Assembly: GCF_001747105.1 (NCBI RefSeq)
Contig: NZ_MDGQ01000003.1
Span: 558,001 to 622,000 of the forward strand
Direction of reading: 5' to 3'
DNA: 64,000 nucleotides
Source: Roseivirga misakiensis
GTDB lineage: Bacteria > Bacteroidota > Bacteroidia > Cytophagales > Cyclobacteriaceae
A model generated the notes under the pieces. It did no database searches and was not told where the DNA came from. It was given only the letters and a program-made list of their open reading frames with translations. This document shows, one piece after another, positions 16,479 through 25,453 of this stretch (its first letter is position 1; each line of letters starts with the position of its first letter). The translations under genes and the position numbers were made by a program.

Positions 16479-17216
16479 TTATTGTTTTATACGTTTCTTA
16501 AGCTTCACGGCTTCCACTTTCCTTCGCCTACGCATATTCAAACTTTCTACCGCCAAGGAGAAGAATACCGCAAAGTAGATGTAACCTTTAGGGATGTGTT
16601 CTCCAATGCCTTCAAGCACCAACATAAATCCAATTAAGATCAAGAAGGACATGGCCAACATTTGAAGAGAAGGGTTCTTGTTTATAAAGTCACTAATTCT
16701 ACCTGCAAAAGTCATCATCACTACCATTGCAATAGTAACTGCCACAATCATAATTAATATCTCTTCAGTCAAACCTACTGCAGTTAAAATTGAATCAAAG
16801 GAAAACACCATGTCAAGCGCGACAATCTGAAGGATAACCTTAGCAATTGAAGTAGCTTTTTTCTGCGTTTCTTCGTGTTCATCAATTTCTAGTGACTCAT
16901 GGATTTCAGTAGTGCTTTTTCCAATTAGAAAAAGACCACCAACAATGAGAATCAAGTCTTTGATACTAATCTCATAGTCGAAAGCAGTAAATAAAGGCTC
17001 TGTAAAACCAATTATCCAACTTATCCCTAGAAGTAGGCCTATTCTCATCACTAGGGCTAGCAGTAGTCCAAGGTTTCGAGTATTTCTTTGCTTCTCTTTT
17101 GGAAGTCTATTCGAAATGATTGAGATAAAAATGATGTTATCAACACCGAGCACAATTTCTAAGAATGTGAGTGTTAATAAGGCGACAACGCCTTCAGAGG
17201 TAAATAAGACTTCCAT
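16479..17216 (-). CDS. TerC-family integral membrane protein
   Basis: A 245-residue membrane protein. The family signatures are LTFLEIVLGVDNIIFISII near residue 16 (Glu and Asp in the first helix) and ALDMVFSFDSILTAVGLT near residue 135 (second acidic pair), with a charged cytoplasmic loop between the halves (ESLEIDEHEETQKK). TerC relatives are implicated in metal (manganese, calcium) export linked to metalation of exported proteins, and in tellurite resistance. The C-terminus is strongly basic. On the minus strand it follows the alkyltransferase-like gene by 50 bases. Confidence 0.85.
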   Translation of the reverse strand: MEVLFTSEGVVALLTLTFLEIVLGVDNIIFISIISNRLPKEKQRNTRNLGLLLALVMRIGLLLGISWIIGFTEPLFTAFDYEISIKDLILIVGGLFLIGKSTTEIHESLEIDEHEETQKKATSIAKVILQIVALDMVFSFDSILTAVGLTEEILIMIVAVTIAMVVMMTFAGRISDFINKNPSLQMLAMSFLILIGFMLVLEGIGEHIPKGYIYFAVFFSLAVESLNMRRRRKVEAVKLKKRIKQ

Positions 17217-17252
17217 TTAAGTTTAAAAAGAATTGGTAGTGTAAGTTAGGAA

Positions 17253-17260
17253 CAAATTTA
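17253..17260 (-). promoter_or_regulatory. Possible -7 element before terC
   Basis: TAAATTTG on the minus strand fits TAnnTTTG and lies 36 bases before the terC start. No TTG is found at the -33 distance, which falls inside the end of the preceding gene, so this is a weak call. Confidence 0.25.
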
Positions 17261-17266
17261 AGGGAT

Positions 17267-17605
17267 TTAAAGGGCGAGCTCTACAGTCGGATCCCAGTAT
17301 ACTTGATCAAGATTTTGAATTTTATCATCAACTACTATTACGCCCTCGGCCTCTAACCGTTTTTGCATCGGGTTAATCGTTCCAAAGTGATGTTTACCGG
17401 TCAAAATTCCGGCTCGATTTACGACTCTATGTGCTGGTACATCTTCATGAATACCCGAAGCATTCATTGCCCAACCCACAATTCGTGCACTCCCTTTTGA
17501 ACCAAGATAGTGGGCTATGGCCCCATAACTGGTTACACGACCGGGAGGAATTAAACGGGCCACATCGTAAACACTATTGAAAAAATTAGTGTGATCTTTT
17601 GCCAT
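17267..17605 (-). CDS. Alkyltransferase-like (ATL) DNA-damage recognition protein
   Basis: A 112-residue protein with the MGMT DNA-binding domain: PPGRVTSYGAIAHYLG (about 20-35), the Arg finger and VGWAMNAS (43-50), and the active-site motif as PAHRVVN (57-63). The acceptor Cys of PCHRV is Ala58, so it cannot repair by alkyl transfer. ATL proteins bind O6-alkylguanine lesions and mark them for nucleotide excision repair. The length is that of an ATL, shorter than Ogt or Ada. A terminator separates it from the transporter gene upstream. Confidence 0.88.
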   Translation of the reverse strand: MAKDHTNFFNSVYDVARLIPPGRVTSYGAIAHYLGSKGSARIVGWAMNASGIHEDVPAHRVVNRAGILTGKHHFGTINPMQKRLEAEGVIVVDDKIQNLDQVYWDPTVELAL

Positions 17606-17620
17606 ATTCTAAGCTAATAA

Positions 17621-17649
17621 AAAAGTCCCAACCAGTGGCTGGGACTTTT
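17621..17649 (-). terminator. Intrinsic terminator behind the NSS transporter
   Basis: AAAAGTCCCA (17621-17630) pairs exactly with TGGGACTTTT (17640-17649) across a 9-base loop. It lies just behind the transporter stop on the minus strand and before the ATL start. Confidence 0.85.
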
Positions 17650-17671
17650 AGTCTTTTACGATGCGTTGAGA

Positions 17672-19060
17672 TTAACCTCCACCAGCAAAAATTCCGAAAA
17701 TACCCATCATGTTCAGTAACACTAGCAGAATAACTACTGGGCAAACAAAACGAATAAAGAATACAAATGCATTGGATGCTAAAGTACCTGGTGTCCATTT
17801 AGACCCTTGGTCAATCTCAGAAACAATATTGTCAATTGGCATTTTCCAAGCTACATAAATACATGTAACAAGCGCTACGATAACAATAAAGAACGTACCG
17901 AAGAAGTAGTCAAGGATATCCATAAAACCGGTGTAAGTACCACCGAAAATGGTGACTTCCATTTCTGAAAAGAATGCTGCTCCTCCTGAAGAAAGTGCCG
18001 AAGGAATACCTACTATGAATAATGCAGTTCCGACAACCCAAGCCGATTTCTTACGGCTCCATTTCTTTTCATCCATAAAGTAAGATGCTGGTACTTCTAA
18101 CATCGAAATTGAAGAGGTCAAAGCTGCTACAGTTAATAACAGGAAGAAAAATGCCCCTATGGCAGCGCCACCAGGCATTTGTGAGAATATCTCTGGAAGC
18201 ACTTGAAACACCAAAGTTGGCCCAGCTTCAGGAGATAGCCCGTAAGCAAATACAGCAGGGAAAATCATAAATCCAGCTAATAGCGCTACTCCAGCATCCA
18301 TAAAGCCTACCCATACACCACTACTTACTATGTTCGCTGATTTTGGTAGATAAGATCCGTAGGTAACCATAATACCCCAACCGATACTCATAGAGAAAAA
18401 TGCCTGACCTAGTGCGGCTAGAATCGTATTACCAGTGATCTTACTGAAATCTGGGTTCATGTAGAAATCAACCCCTTTCATAGCACCTTCTAGTGTTAAA
18501 CTTCTAATCGCTACTACGGCAATTAGAATGAATAAAACAGGCATTAAAACTTTAGCAGCCTTTTCTATACCACCTGAAATACCTTTGTTGACAATAAAAA
18601 TCGTGACTAGCGTAAAGGCAGCCATCAGCGGAATTGTCATTGTTGGGTTAGCAGCAAAATCTGCAAATGACTCTGTAGAACCAGAAATTGATTTACCAAT
18701 ATAACCGATCGTCCATCCTGCAATTACACCGTAATAAGAAAGCACGAAGAAGCTCACCAAAACGGCAAGAATAGCCCCTAACCCCATAAAAAATGGATTC
18801 GCACCCGTGTCTTTAAATGCACCAATGGTACTTTTCTTGGTAAATCGACCAAAGCCCATTTCTGTAAAGAGTAACGGTACACCAATCAGAATTACACAAG
18901 CCAAATAAACGAGCACAAAGGCTCCACCACCATTTTCTCCAGTGATGTAAGGGAAACGCCAAATGTTCCCTAATCCGACTGCTGAACCAGCTGCAGCCAT
19001 GATGAATCCAAACTTGGATCCCCACTGCCCGCGGTTGTCGGAAGAAGCATTTATTGCCAT
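17672..19060 (-). CDS. Sodium-dependent transporter of the NSS/SNF (LeuT) family
   Basis: A 462-residue, 12-helix transporter. TM1 carries the unwound family motif GSAVGLGNIWRFPYITGENGG (residues about 24-44). TM6 is seen at SMSIGWGIMVTYGSYLP and the TM8 sodium site at LLLTVAALTSSISMLEVP. The LeuT group imports amino acids or related solutes with Na+; the exact solute is not evident. The C-terminus ends in a Gly-rich FGIFAGGG. It is a single-gene unit: terminator directly downstream, 95-base gap upstream. Confidence 0.9.
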   Translation of the reverse strand: MAINASSDNRGQWGSKFGFIMAAAGSAVGLGNIWRFPYITGENGGGAFVLVYLACVILIGVPLLFTEMGFGRFTKKSTIGAFKDTGANPFFMGLGAILAVLVSFFVLSYYGVIAGWTIGYIGKSISGSTESFADFAANPTMTIPLMAAFTLVTIFIVNKGISGGIEKAAKVLMPVLFILIAVVAIRSLTLEGAMKGVDFYMNPDFSKITGNTILAALGQAFFSMSIGWGIMVTYGSYLPKSANIVSSGVWVGFMDAGVALLAGFMIFPAVFAYGLSPEAGPTLVFQVLPEIFSQMPGGAAIGAFFFLLLTVAALTSSISMLEVPASYFMDEKKWSRKKSAWVVGTALFIVGIPSALSSGGAAFFSEMEVTIFGGTYTGFMDILDYFFGTFFIVIVALVTCIYVAWKMPIDNIVSEIDQGSKWTPGTLASNAFVFFIRFVCPVVILLVLLNMMGIFGIFAGGG

Positions 19061-19155
19061 AGAATTAGTATTTAAGGTTTAGTTGAGATAAAAATATCTT
19101 TTCAATATATCCAAAATAGAGCAGACTGCAATTCGAATTAGGTCAGACGGCACTT

Positions 19156-20055
19156 CTATGACATCTGCTTGACCAGTATTGCTATACCTTCGACAAATGA
19201 CCTAGGGGAATAACCCAAGTCTTTGATGGCTTTGTTGATTAACAAACCTGTCTTTGGAGGCCTTTTGGCGGTTTGGGTAAATGTTGATGCATCTGCTCGT
19301 TCCATTGTTTTGATATCTAACTGAAAGAACTTGGCAGTTTCCAAAGCCATTTCGTAAGGCGTTAATAGATCTTTTCCGCTAATATTATAAATACCTTCAG
19401 CACGCTGATCGGCTATTAAGTAACATCCTATCGCTAGGTCTTCGGCAAGCGTAGGGCTTCTTAATTGATCATCTACCACTTTAATCTCTTTCCCTTCTTC
19501 GAGACTTTTCTTCACCCAGAGCACTATGTTAGATCGGCTCATATCGTGCGCAATTCCATAAACCAGCACTGTTCTAGCGATCGACCACTTAATTTTGGAC
19601 TCAAAAAGTAGTTTCTCGGCTGCCAATTTACTTTCCCCATAATAACTGATCGGATTAGCACTAGCTAACTCATCATATGGGCCATCTTCTCCATCAAAAA
19701 TAAAATCGGTCGATAAGTGCAGAAGAAACGCTCCCGTTTGTTCACAAGCTTCTATCACATAAGAAACAGCATCCACATTTTGCTTCCAGCAAGCCTCTTG
19801 CTCAATCTCGGACTGGTCTACATTTGTCATGGCTGCCGTATGGATTACGACGTCTGGTTGATGTGTTTTTATAACGGATAGGACTTGGCCTCGATCTGTA
19901 ATGTCAATTTGATCATAGGTATAATTGTCTTCCGAATAGGGCAATCGATTATCACCTCTTGCAGTAGCAATAAGTTCATCGGTACCTTTGTCCAAAATCA
20001 ACTTCACCAGCTTTTGACCAAGTAGGCCATTAGCACCAGTTATTAATACTCTCAT
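19156..20055 (-). CDS. NAD(P)-dependent SDR, dTDP-4-dehydrorhamnose reductase (RmlD)-like
   Basis: A 299-residue extended SDR. The N-terminal nucleotide-binding motif is TGANGLLGQ (6-14), TAAMTNVD at 73-80 is the RmlD-type block, LSTDFIFDG at 114-122 gives the catalytic Thr, and YGESK (Y139, K143) is the catalytic pair. RmlD makes dTDP-L-rhamnose; no other rhamnose gene is nearby, so it may act on another deoxysugar or be a stand-alone reductase. The start directly abuts the stop of the second cyclophilin, which suggests co-transcription. Confidence 0.8.
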   Translation of the reverse strand: MRVLITGANGLLGQKLVKLILDKGTDELIATARGDNRLPYSEDNYTYDQIDITDRGQVLSVIKTHQPDVVIHTAAMTNVDQSEIEQEACWKQNVDAVSYVIEACEQTGAFLLHLSTDFIFDGEDGPYDELASANPISYYGESKLAAEKLLFESKIKWSIARTVLVYGIAHDMSRSNIVLWVKKSLEEGKEIKVVDDQLRSPTLAEDLAIGCYLIADQRAEGIYNISGKDLLTPYEMALETAKFFQLDIKTMERADASTFTQTAKRPPKTGLLINKAIKDLGYSPRSFVEGIAILVKQMS

Positions 20056-20943
20056 TTAATTTTTTGGGTAGGTGATGCCGTACTTTTTAGTGATCTCAGA
20101 CTTGGACATAGGGACTACCTTTACTTCCATTCTCACATCACTAAGTGGCTTATCTCTTCGATTAGTTTCCACGGCTGCAATTTTATCAATCACCGCTAAA
20201 CCTTCTACCACTTTACCGAAAACAGTGTATTCAGCGTCCAAATGAGGCGTTCCTCCTATGGTAGCGTAGATCTCCTTGGCAAAATCGGGATAACCAGGGT
20301 CCGTTTGATCACCAAAACGCTTTTCAATGACATCCATGGAGTTATAGACTAGATTTCGTTGAGCGGTTTGAAAGTCATAGGCCGTATCCTCTTGCGCCTT
20401 TTGTACATGGTAATTGTACTTTTCTGTTAGCTCTGGGTAGCGTTCCGAATCAAGCATTCGCTGGAACAGGCCATTTACCTTCAGGTAATGTCTCCTATCT
20501 GCTCTAGATTTTAGGCCCTCATCATCATACGTTTCACCTTGAACAATATAAAACTGCGAACCACTAGATTTCTTAGTCGGGTTATCACTGTCTCCTATTC
20601 TGGCTGCGGCCAGGGCACCTTTCTCATGAATATACTTTTCGGGCATAAACTCAGCATCAATACGATAGTCGACACCTGATTCCAATTTGCCAGTCGCTAA
20701 GTTTCCAGTCTGGATCATAAAGTTTTCAATCACTCTATGAAATATCACAGAGTCGTACATACCACCTTTGGCAAGCTTTAGAAAGTTCGCTTTATGCAGG
20801 GGCGTTTCATCATATAATACGGCTGTCATATCGCCATAAGGGGTAGATATAACGACAATTTCGTCCATTTCGGGAGGTGCACAACCTATGATTCCAAGGA
20901 TTGCGACTAGGCAGATCATCTTAATACTTTTCATGTCAAGCAT
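20056..20943 (-). CDS. Lipoprotein cyclophilin-type peptidyl-prolyl isomerase (second copy)
   Basis: A 295-residue protein with a lipoprotein signal (VAILGIIGC; ATG 20934 is an alternative start). The cyclophilin fold starts at VISTPYGDMTAVLY. The active-site region is FHRVIENFMIQTG: the Arg is kept, while the usual IQGGD is IQTGN. About 80 residues rich in charged helix (ADRRHYLKVNGLFQRML onward) are inserted before the C-terminal strand block YTVFGKVVEGLAVID. The same insertion is in the copy at 21135. It probably assists folding of exported proteins in the periplasm. The altered active site suggests weaker catalysis. Confidence 0.88.
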   Translation of the reverse strand: MLDMKSIKMICLVAILGIIGCAPPEMDEIVVISTPYGDMTAVLYDETPLHKANFLKLAKGGMYDSVIFHRVIENFMIQTGNLATGKLESGVDYRIDAEFMPEKYIHEKGALAAARIGDSDNPTKKSSGSQFYIVQGETYDDEGLKSRADRRHYLKVNGLFQRMLDSERYPELTEKYNYHVQKAQEDTAYDFQTAQRNLVYNSMDVIEKRFGDQTDPGYPDFAKEIYATIGGTPHLDAEYTVFGKVVEGLAVIDKIAAVETNRRDKPLSDVRMEVKVVPMSKSEITKKYGITYPKN

Positions 20944-21062
20944 ATTCGGTTCGAATGCCTAATTTATTCAATTATTGGTGCACCGTTAAAAATTATCTGT
21001 TTTCATCAGGTGATTTGATATGGACGGTCTTAGGAATACTCATTGCCCAACGGCTATAAACC

Positions 21063-21101
21063 AAAAAACACAACTTTCGCCTGACGAAAGTTGTGTTTTT
21101 T
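21063..21101 (-). terminator. Strong intrinsic terminator between the two cyclophilin genes
   Basis: A perfect 17-bp stem (21063-21079 with 21085-21101) closes a 5-base loop; the outer stem is A6/T6, so it can act on both strands. It lies 33 bases behind the first cyclophilin gene and splits the long minus-strand run in two. Confidence 0.92.
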
Positions 21102-21134
21102 GCATTTTAACTTCTAAGCTTACCTCAGAACTGA

Positions 21135-22049
21135 TTATTGGTTAGCTACTGAAGTTGGATATTTGTAGTTGTACTTCTCTTCGATTTCCGCACGAGGTAC
21201 TTCTCCTACACTTACGACCATTTTGACATCTTCTATCGGCCTATCTTCAACCTGCTTGGCTTTAGTTTCAACGTTGGCAATTGCATCGATTACTTCTAAG
21301 CCTGAAATTACCTCTCCGAAAACAGTATAACCACCGTCAAGAGGAGGATAACCACCTATAGTAGAGTAAGCCTCTATTTGTTCTTCTGGCAATTCGAAAA
21401 GTATTCCCGTCTTTGCGCTTAACTGATCCAACGTAGCATCTACTTTGGCCTGAATAGAGTCGTTACCTGGATAATTGGTAAGCGTTTCTTTGTACTCCAT
21501 CGCCAGCGGATCGTTCGGCGTATTGGTCATTAGTTGACGGTAAGCTTCAAAAATCTTATTCTGATTCACCCCTTCTAATCTTTCTCTTGGGGTTACACTC
21601 CCATGAACAATGTAAAATTGGCTACCACTTGATGCTTTTTCTGGGTTTACTTGGTCTGGTTCACGTGCCGCAGCAAGCGCTCCTTTTTTGTGAAAAAGAT
21701 TTGGCTTTATCTCTGCTGGAACTTTATATCCTGGGCCTCCACTTCCTAACCTTTGGTCGAGCGTAGCTCCTCTGGATTCAGGGTCTCCACCTTGAATCAT
21801 AAACCCTTTTATCACTCTGTGAAATAATAGGCTGTCGAAAAAGCCTTCATTTGTCAACTTAAGGAAGTTCGCTTTGTGCTCTGGTGTTTCATCATAAAGA
21901 ATCACCTTCATGTCCCCAAAATCTGTAGCAATGGTTACTAGAAAGTCATTTCCTTCCACAGATTCTGATGAGGAATTTGAATCTCCACATCCCACTATCA
22001 TAAGCGCTACAAACGCCATCATTAAAGCCTGAGCTAATCTATTTTTCAT
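21135..22049 (-). CDS. Lipoprotein cyclophilin-type peptidyl-prolyl isomerase (first copy)
   Basis: A 304-residue lipoprotein (signal FVALMIVGC, C21) with a Ser-rich linker and a cyclophilin domain. The active-site segment is canonical (FHRVIKGFMIQGGDPESRG), with the catalytic Arg and the Gln present. Between the two halves of the barrel lies a helical, charged insertion of about 90 residues (RLEGVNQNKIFEAYRQLM onward), and the fold closes with YTVFGEVISGLEVID. It is expected in the periplasm as a folding helper. The start overlaps the hemC end by 11 bases. Confidence 0.9.
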   Translation of the reverse strand: MKNRLAQALMMAFVALMIVGCGDSNSSSESVEGNDFLVTIATDFGDMKVILYDETPEHKANFLKLTNEGFFDSLLFHRVIKGFMIQGGDPESRGATLDQRLGSGGPGYKVPAEIKPNLFHKKGALAAAREPDQVNPEKASSGSQFYIVHGSVTPRERLEGVNQNKIFEAYRQLMTNTPNDPLAMEYKETLTNYPGNDSIQAKVDATLDQLSAKTGILFELPEEQIEAYSTIGGYPPLDGGYTVFGEVISGLEVIDAIANVETKAKQVEDRPIEDVKMVVSVGEVPRAEIEEKYNYKYPTSVANQ

Positions 22050-22971
22050 TGATTTTATTTTTAATCTCTTTCAAAATTCTTTCTCCGCCCGAAGATAGTA
22101 TTTCTTCCGCGAGTTGTCTTCCTAATTCTTCAGATGCCTTTATTTCACCTGAAAATTTCTTCACTCTTTTGTCGCTACCATCAAGACTGATAATACCCCC
22201 CTCTATACTCAACTGATTATCTTCTATTTGTGCCAATGCAAATACCGGAATACTACAGCCTCCGTCTACCACCTTCAAAAAAGAACGTTCGGCCCGTATA
22301 CATTGCTCTGTTGTCTCATGGTTGAGAATTGATCGAATAGCTTCCGACTTCTTGTTCTCCAATGATTCATGTACTTCAATGGCCACACTGCCTTGGCCTA
22401 CCGCTGGGATAAACATATTCAAAGGCATCTCGCAAACGATCATATCCTCATAACCCATTCTATGAACACCAGCATATGCCAATAGTAAAGCATCGCAAGC
22501 GCCCTCTTTCATTTTGCGAATTCTAGTCTGAAGGTTTCCGCGAACAGGTGTAGTTTCTATAGCTGGCATTAAGTGTTTGAGCGTGGCCACCCTTCGGGTT
22601 GAAGAAGTCCCTAAAACAAAGGGTGTAGTACCATTCATTTGAAGGTTTTTCTTATGGCTGATGATGACATCGTTTGGCTTTTCGCGTTCCATAAAAGCGA
22701 TCAATTCAAAGCCTTCGGGTAGTGTAGACTGCATATCTTTAGCACTATGTACCGCAATATCTATCTGCCCATTTTCTAGTTGTGCTTCAATTTCCTCCGT
22801 AAAAACGCCCTTGCTTCCTATCTTGGAGATAGACACATCTAGAATCTTGTCCCCCTTAGTTTCGATTGTCACTATCTCTGTAGCATAACCTGCATCTTGT
22901 AATTTTTTCTCCACATGATGCGCCTGCCATAGCGCTAGTTGGCTGCCTCTGGTTCCTATTCTTATGCTCAT
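22039..22971 (-). CDS. hemC: Hydroxymethylbilane synthase (porphobilinogen deaminase)
   Basis: A 310-residue HemC, which joins four porphobilinogen units into hydroxymethylbilane for haem synthesis in the cytosol. Signatures are [14 protein letters not shown] at the start, HSAKDM with the catalytic D79, GTSSTRR (121-127), RGNLQTR (144-150), and the dipyrromethane cofactor cysteine C239 in VVDGGCSIP. Full length. It overlaps rimK by 4 bases and the cyclophilin gene by 11. It is not beside other haem genes, so its expression seems tied to the rimB-rimK unit. Confidence 0.95.
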   Translation of the reverse strand: MSIRIGTRGSQLALWQAHHVEKKLQDAGYATEIVTIETKGDKILDVSISKIGSKGVFTEEIEAQLENGQIDIAVHSAKDMQSTLPEGFELIAFMEREKPNDVIISHKKNLQMNGTTPFVLGTSSTRRVATLKHLMPAIETTPVRGNLQTRIRKMKEGACDALLLAYAGVHRMGYEDMIVCEMPLNMFIPAVGQGSVAIEVHESLENKKSEAIRSILNHETTEQCIRAERSFLKVVDGGCSIPVFALAQIEDNQLSIEGGIISLDGSDKRVKKFSGEIKASEELGRQLAEEILSSGGERILKEIKNKINEK

Positions 22972-23879
22972 GAAGTTCTTAATTTCGACTTTACGCCTCT
23001 TTTCTTAGGTTGATTTGCTTCTATAAATTTTATGATCTCATCTGCAATATCAATATTGGTTGCCTTTTCGATTCCCTCAAGTCCAGGAGAAGAATTCACT
23101 TCGAGAATCAATGGACCTCTACTGGATTGAAGCATATCAACGCCCGCCACAGCAAGACCTAGTGAATTGGCCGCTTTGATAGCCGCTGATTTTTCCTTAC
23201 GACTGAGTTTTACTAGTTCTGCCGATCCACCTCGGTGTAAATTGCTTCTAAACTCTCCTTCCACACCGGTCCGCTTCATGGCTCCTACAACTTTCCCATC
23301 TACTACAAAGATGCGAAGATCCGAAGCTTTAGCTTCTTTAATGAATTCTTGAACAATAATTCTTGCCTTTAGACCATGGAAGGCTTCGATCACAGACTGG
23401 GCAGCCTTTCTGGTTTCAGCTAATACCACACCCAGGCCTTGAGTGCCTTCTAATAGTTTGATTATAACTGGTGGCCCTCCCACGTGATCTATCAAACTTT
23501 TTTCCTCTTTTGAATAGTTGGTAAAAGCGGTTTTTGGCATTGGCAACCCTGCTCCAGATAGTATCTGAAGGCTTCTTAATTTATCTCTTGACCTAACGAT
23601 CGCTTGAGAATAAGAAGTACTAAAAACTCCCATCATCTCGAACTGCCTAACCACTGCTGTTCCATAAAAAGTTACCGAAGCGCCAATTCTGGGAATAACA
23701 GCGTCAATATCATTGATCTTCTCTCGATTGTAATATATAGCTGGGCCTTCCGATTCAATTACTAAATCACATTTCAAATGATCGATAATAACGCCAGTAT
23801 GACCTCTTGCTTCAATCGCTTCGATAAGTCTTTTTGTAGAATATAGTTCTGGGTTTCTGGATAGTACAGCTACCTTCAT
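22968..23879 (-). CDS. rimK: RimK-type ATP-grasp ligase (ribosomal protein S6 glutamate ligase family)
   Basis: A 303-residue ATP-grasp enzyme. The N-terminal half has the RimK-type block [21 protein letters not shown] near residue 65. The ATP-grasp core includes [20 protein letters not shown] (about 136-155), [18 protein letters not shown] and the metal-binding [16 protein letters not shown] near residue 270. RimK adds glutamate residues to the C-terminus of S6 and can make poly-glutamate in vitro. It overlaps rimB by 4 bases and hemC by 4 bases. Confidence 0.9.
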   Translation of the reverse strand: MKVAVLSRNPELYSTKRLIEAIEARGHTGVIIDHLKCDLVIESEGPAIYYNREKINDIDAVIPRIGASVTFYGTAVVRQFEMMGVFSTSYSQAIVRSRDKLRSLQILSGAGLPMPKTAFTNYSKEEKSLIDHVGGPPVIIKLLEGTQGLGVVLAETRKAAQSVIEAFHGLKARIIVQEFIKEAKASDLRIFVVDGKVVGAMKRTGVEGEFRSNLHRGGSAELVKLSRKEKSAAIKAANSLGLAVAGVDMLQSSRGPLILEVNSSPGLEGIEKATNIDIADEIIKFIEANQPKKRGVKSKLRTS

Positions 23880-24322
23880 GAGCCAATTTTGAGGTTGTAA
23901 GAAATATCCTTGACACTAACATCCACAATAAAACGGTCAGTCAAAAACTTTCTTCCTAAAAGGATTGGGAATTTCATTTTACTGCGATCTGCTAATGACA
24001 ACTCTAGTTTCCTTTCTTTGCCAAAAATGATTAACCTAGTTTTGATAACATACCTACTTTCTGTCATCCCATTAGAACTACGGATTTTCCTTTTCTGAAA
24101 TTGAGTCGTTGTAAATTTGCGTGCCTTTTTCTCATGAATTCGGCTACCTGGAATGTAAAAACTCAATGTTTTAATACCATCAACCTCCTTTAACTTCACC
24201 CTTGAACAATTGATGGAGGAAGTGTAGGCTCCAGTATCAACTTTTGCTTTAATATCAGACAAGTTTAGATCAGGCAAGTCGACTATATCCGACCTGCCAA
24301 TTGTCTTTAATTTTTTACTCAT
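23876..24322 (-). CDS. rimB: RimB-like retropepsin-type aspartic protease
   Basis: A 148-residue protein of the family once labelled ATP-dependent zinc protease and now viewed as retropepsin-like. The active-site motif is [11 protein letters not shown] (D29-T30-G31), with the flap region near [14 protein letters not shown] and the C-terminal [16 protein letters not shown] block. Proteins of this family pair with RimK; RimB is reported as part of the system that modifies ribosomal protein S6. Retropepsins act as dimers, which fits the single DTG. The gene starts 9 bases behind holB and overlaps rimK. Confidence 0.82.
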   Translation of the reverse strand: MSKKLKTIGRSDIVDLPDLNLSDIKAKVDTGAYTSSINCSRVKLKEVDGIKTLSFYIPGSRIHEKKARKFTTTQFQKRKIRSSNGMTESRYVIKTRLIIFGKERKLELSLADRSKMKFPILLGRKFLTDRFIVDVSVKDISYNLKIGS

Positions 24323-24331
24323 TCAGTCAAA

Positions 24332-25453
24332 TTACGATCGTGCAATTTGGCCAATCGTCATTGATAAATCAAGGAAGAGAATTTTGGGATTTGCATTACG
24401 CTCAATGTGATATTGGGCTTCGTCTAGCTTTGGAGTCACTTTCATAATCTTCTCTGCGGTAAAAACGCTTGAAAACTTCTCTATAAACCCCTTTTCTTGG
24501 TCAGGAATCCTTGAAAGACTATCCAGCGACACTGAATTAATCAAAGACTCACGCATTACTTTTGTTCCAACACCTAATAATTCCTTTTGGAATTCCTTGC
24601 CCTTTTTCTGAAACTCATCGGCCATTTTTGTCAATTCCTGAAAATTGAAAGTAAAACACTGTCTAAACCAATTTTTAAAATATTCCTGTGTCTCATTATC
24701 TTCTCCACCTACCATTTGCAGTGCCAAACGCATATTTCCCTCAGACATATAGGCGATACGATCGGCTCTTTCTGGGGTGATACCATGCGGAACTATCGTA
24801 TTGGAAACATCTTCATCTGAGAAAGAAGGGATTCTGAGTTGTTGTGTTCTTGATGTGATTGTCGTCAAAAGCTTATTAGCTTCACTAGACACCATCAGAA
24901 AAATAGTTTTTTCGGGTGGCTCCTCAAGTATCTTCAATATGCCATTCGCCGCATTTCCATTCATTAATTCTGGAAGCCATACAATCATGATTTTGTACTG
25001 ACCTTCAAACGCTTTAAGGGAAAGGGCCTTCACTATATTTCGGCTTTCTTGGCGCGGAATCATCAAAAGTTTATTTTCCCAACCAAAGTGACTGCTCCAA
25101 TCTTTTACATTCCCATAAACTGATTGCTCTAGAAAAGTTCTCCATTCCGTTAGGAACTTCTCACTTGTTGCATCTTCTCTTTTGAGTTTTGGGGTGGCCG
25201 CCGATGGGAATATAAAATTGACATCGGGGTGAATAAATTTGGCGTTTTTTTGACAAGACGGACATTCTCCGCAAGCATCGGTATCGGTCGGGTTTTCACA
25301 ATTCAGATAACTTGAAAATGCCAAGGCCATAGCCAAATTGGCCGAACCTTCCATACCTACAAACAACTGTGCATGCGCCACATGGTTATTAGCCACTGCA
25401 TCTATCAGTTTTGCTTTTGTACTTTCTAATCCTGGAATATCCTGAAATCTCAT
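24332..25453 (-). CDS. holB: DNA polymerase III subunit delta-prime
   Basis: A 373-residue clamp-loader subunit. The N-terminal block HVAHAQLFVGMEGSANLAMA corresponds to a Walker A region that lacks the Lys, as expected for a non-hydrolysing delta-prime. The zinc site is C52, C61, C64 and C67. KIMIVWLPELMNGNAANGILKILEEPP holds the conserved LLKxLEEPP-type element, and FLMVSSEANKLLTTITSRTQQL is the sensor 1/SRC-like region. It helps load the sliding clamp during replication. It overlaps the GlmU-like gene by 4 bases. Confidence 0.9.
   Translation of the reverse strand: MRFQDIPGLESTKAKLIDAVANNHVAHAQLFVGMEGSANLAMALAFSSYLNCENPTDTDACGECPSCQKNAKFIHPDVNFIFPSAATPKLKREDATSEKFLTEWRTFLEQSVYGNVKDWSSHFGWENKLLMIPRQESRNIVKALSLKAFEGQYKIMIVWLPELMNGNAANGILKILEEPPEKTIFLMVSSEANKLLTTITSRTQQLRIPSFSDEDVSNTIVPHGITPERADRIAYMSEGNMRLALQMVGGEDNETQEYFKNWFRQCFTFNFQELTKMADEFQKKGKEFQKELLGVGTKVMRESLINSVSLDSLSRIPDQEKGFIEKFSSVFTAEKIMKVTPKLDEAQYHIERNANPKILFLDLSMTIGQIARS

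Noticed and set aside
20944-20960. GGTTCGAAT resembling a tRNA T-loop
   Set aside because: The flanking bases do not form a T-stem, and no acceptor stem or anticodon arm can be drawn around it.
23876-24322. Zinc protease label for the RimB-like protein
   Set aside because: No HExxH or other zinc motif is seen; the DTG motif fits a retropepsin-like aspartic protease.
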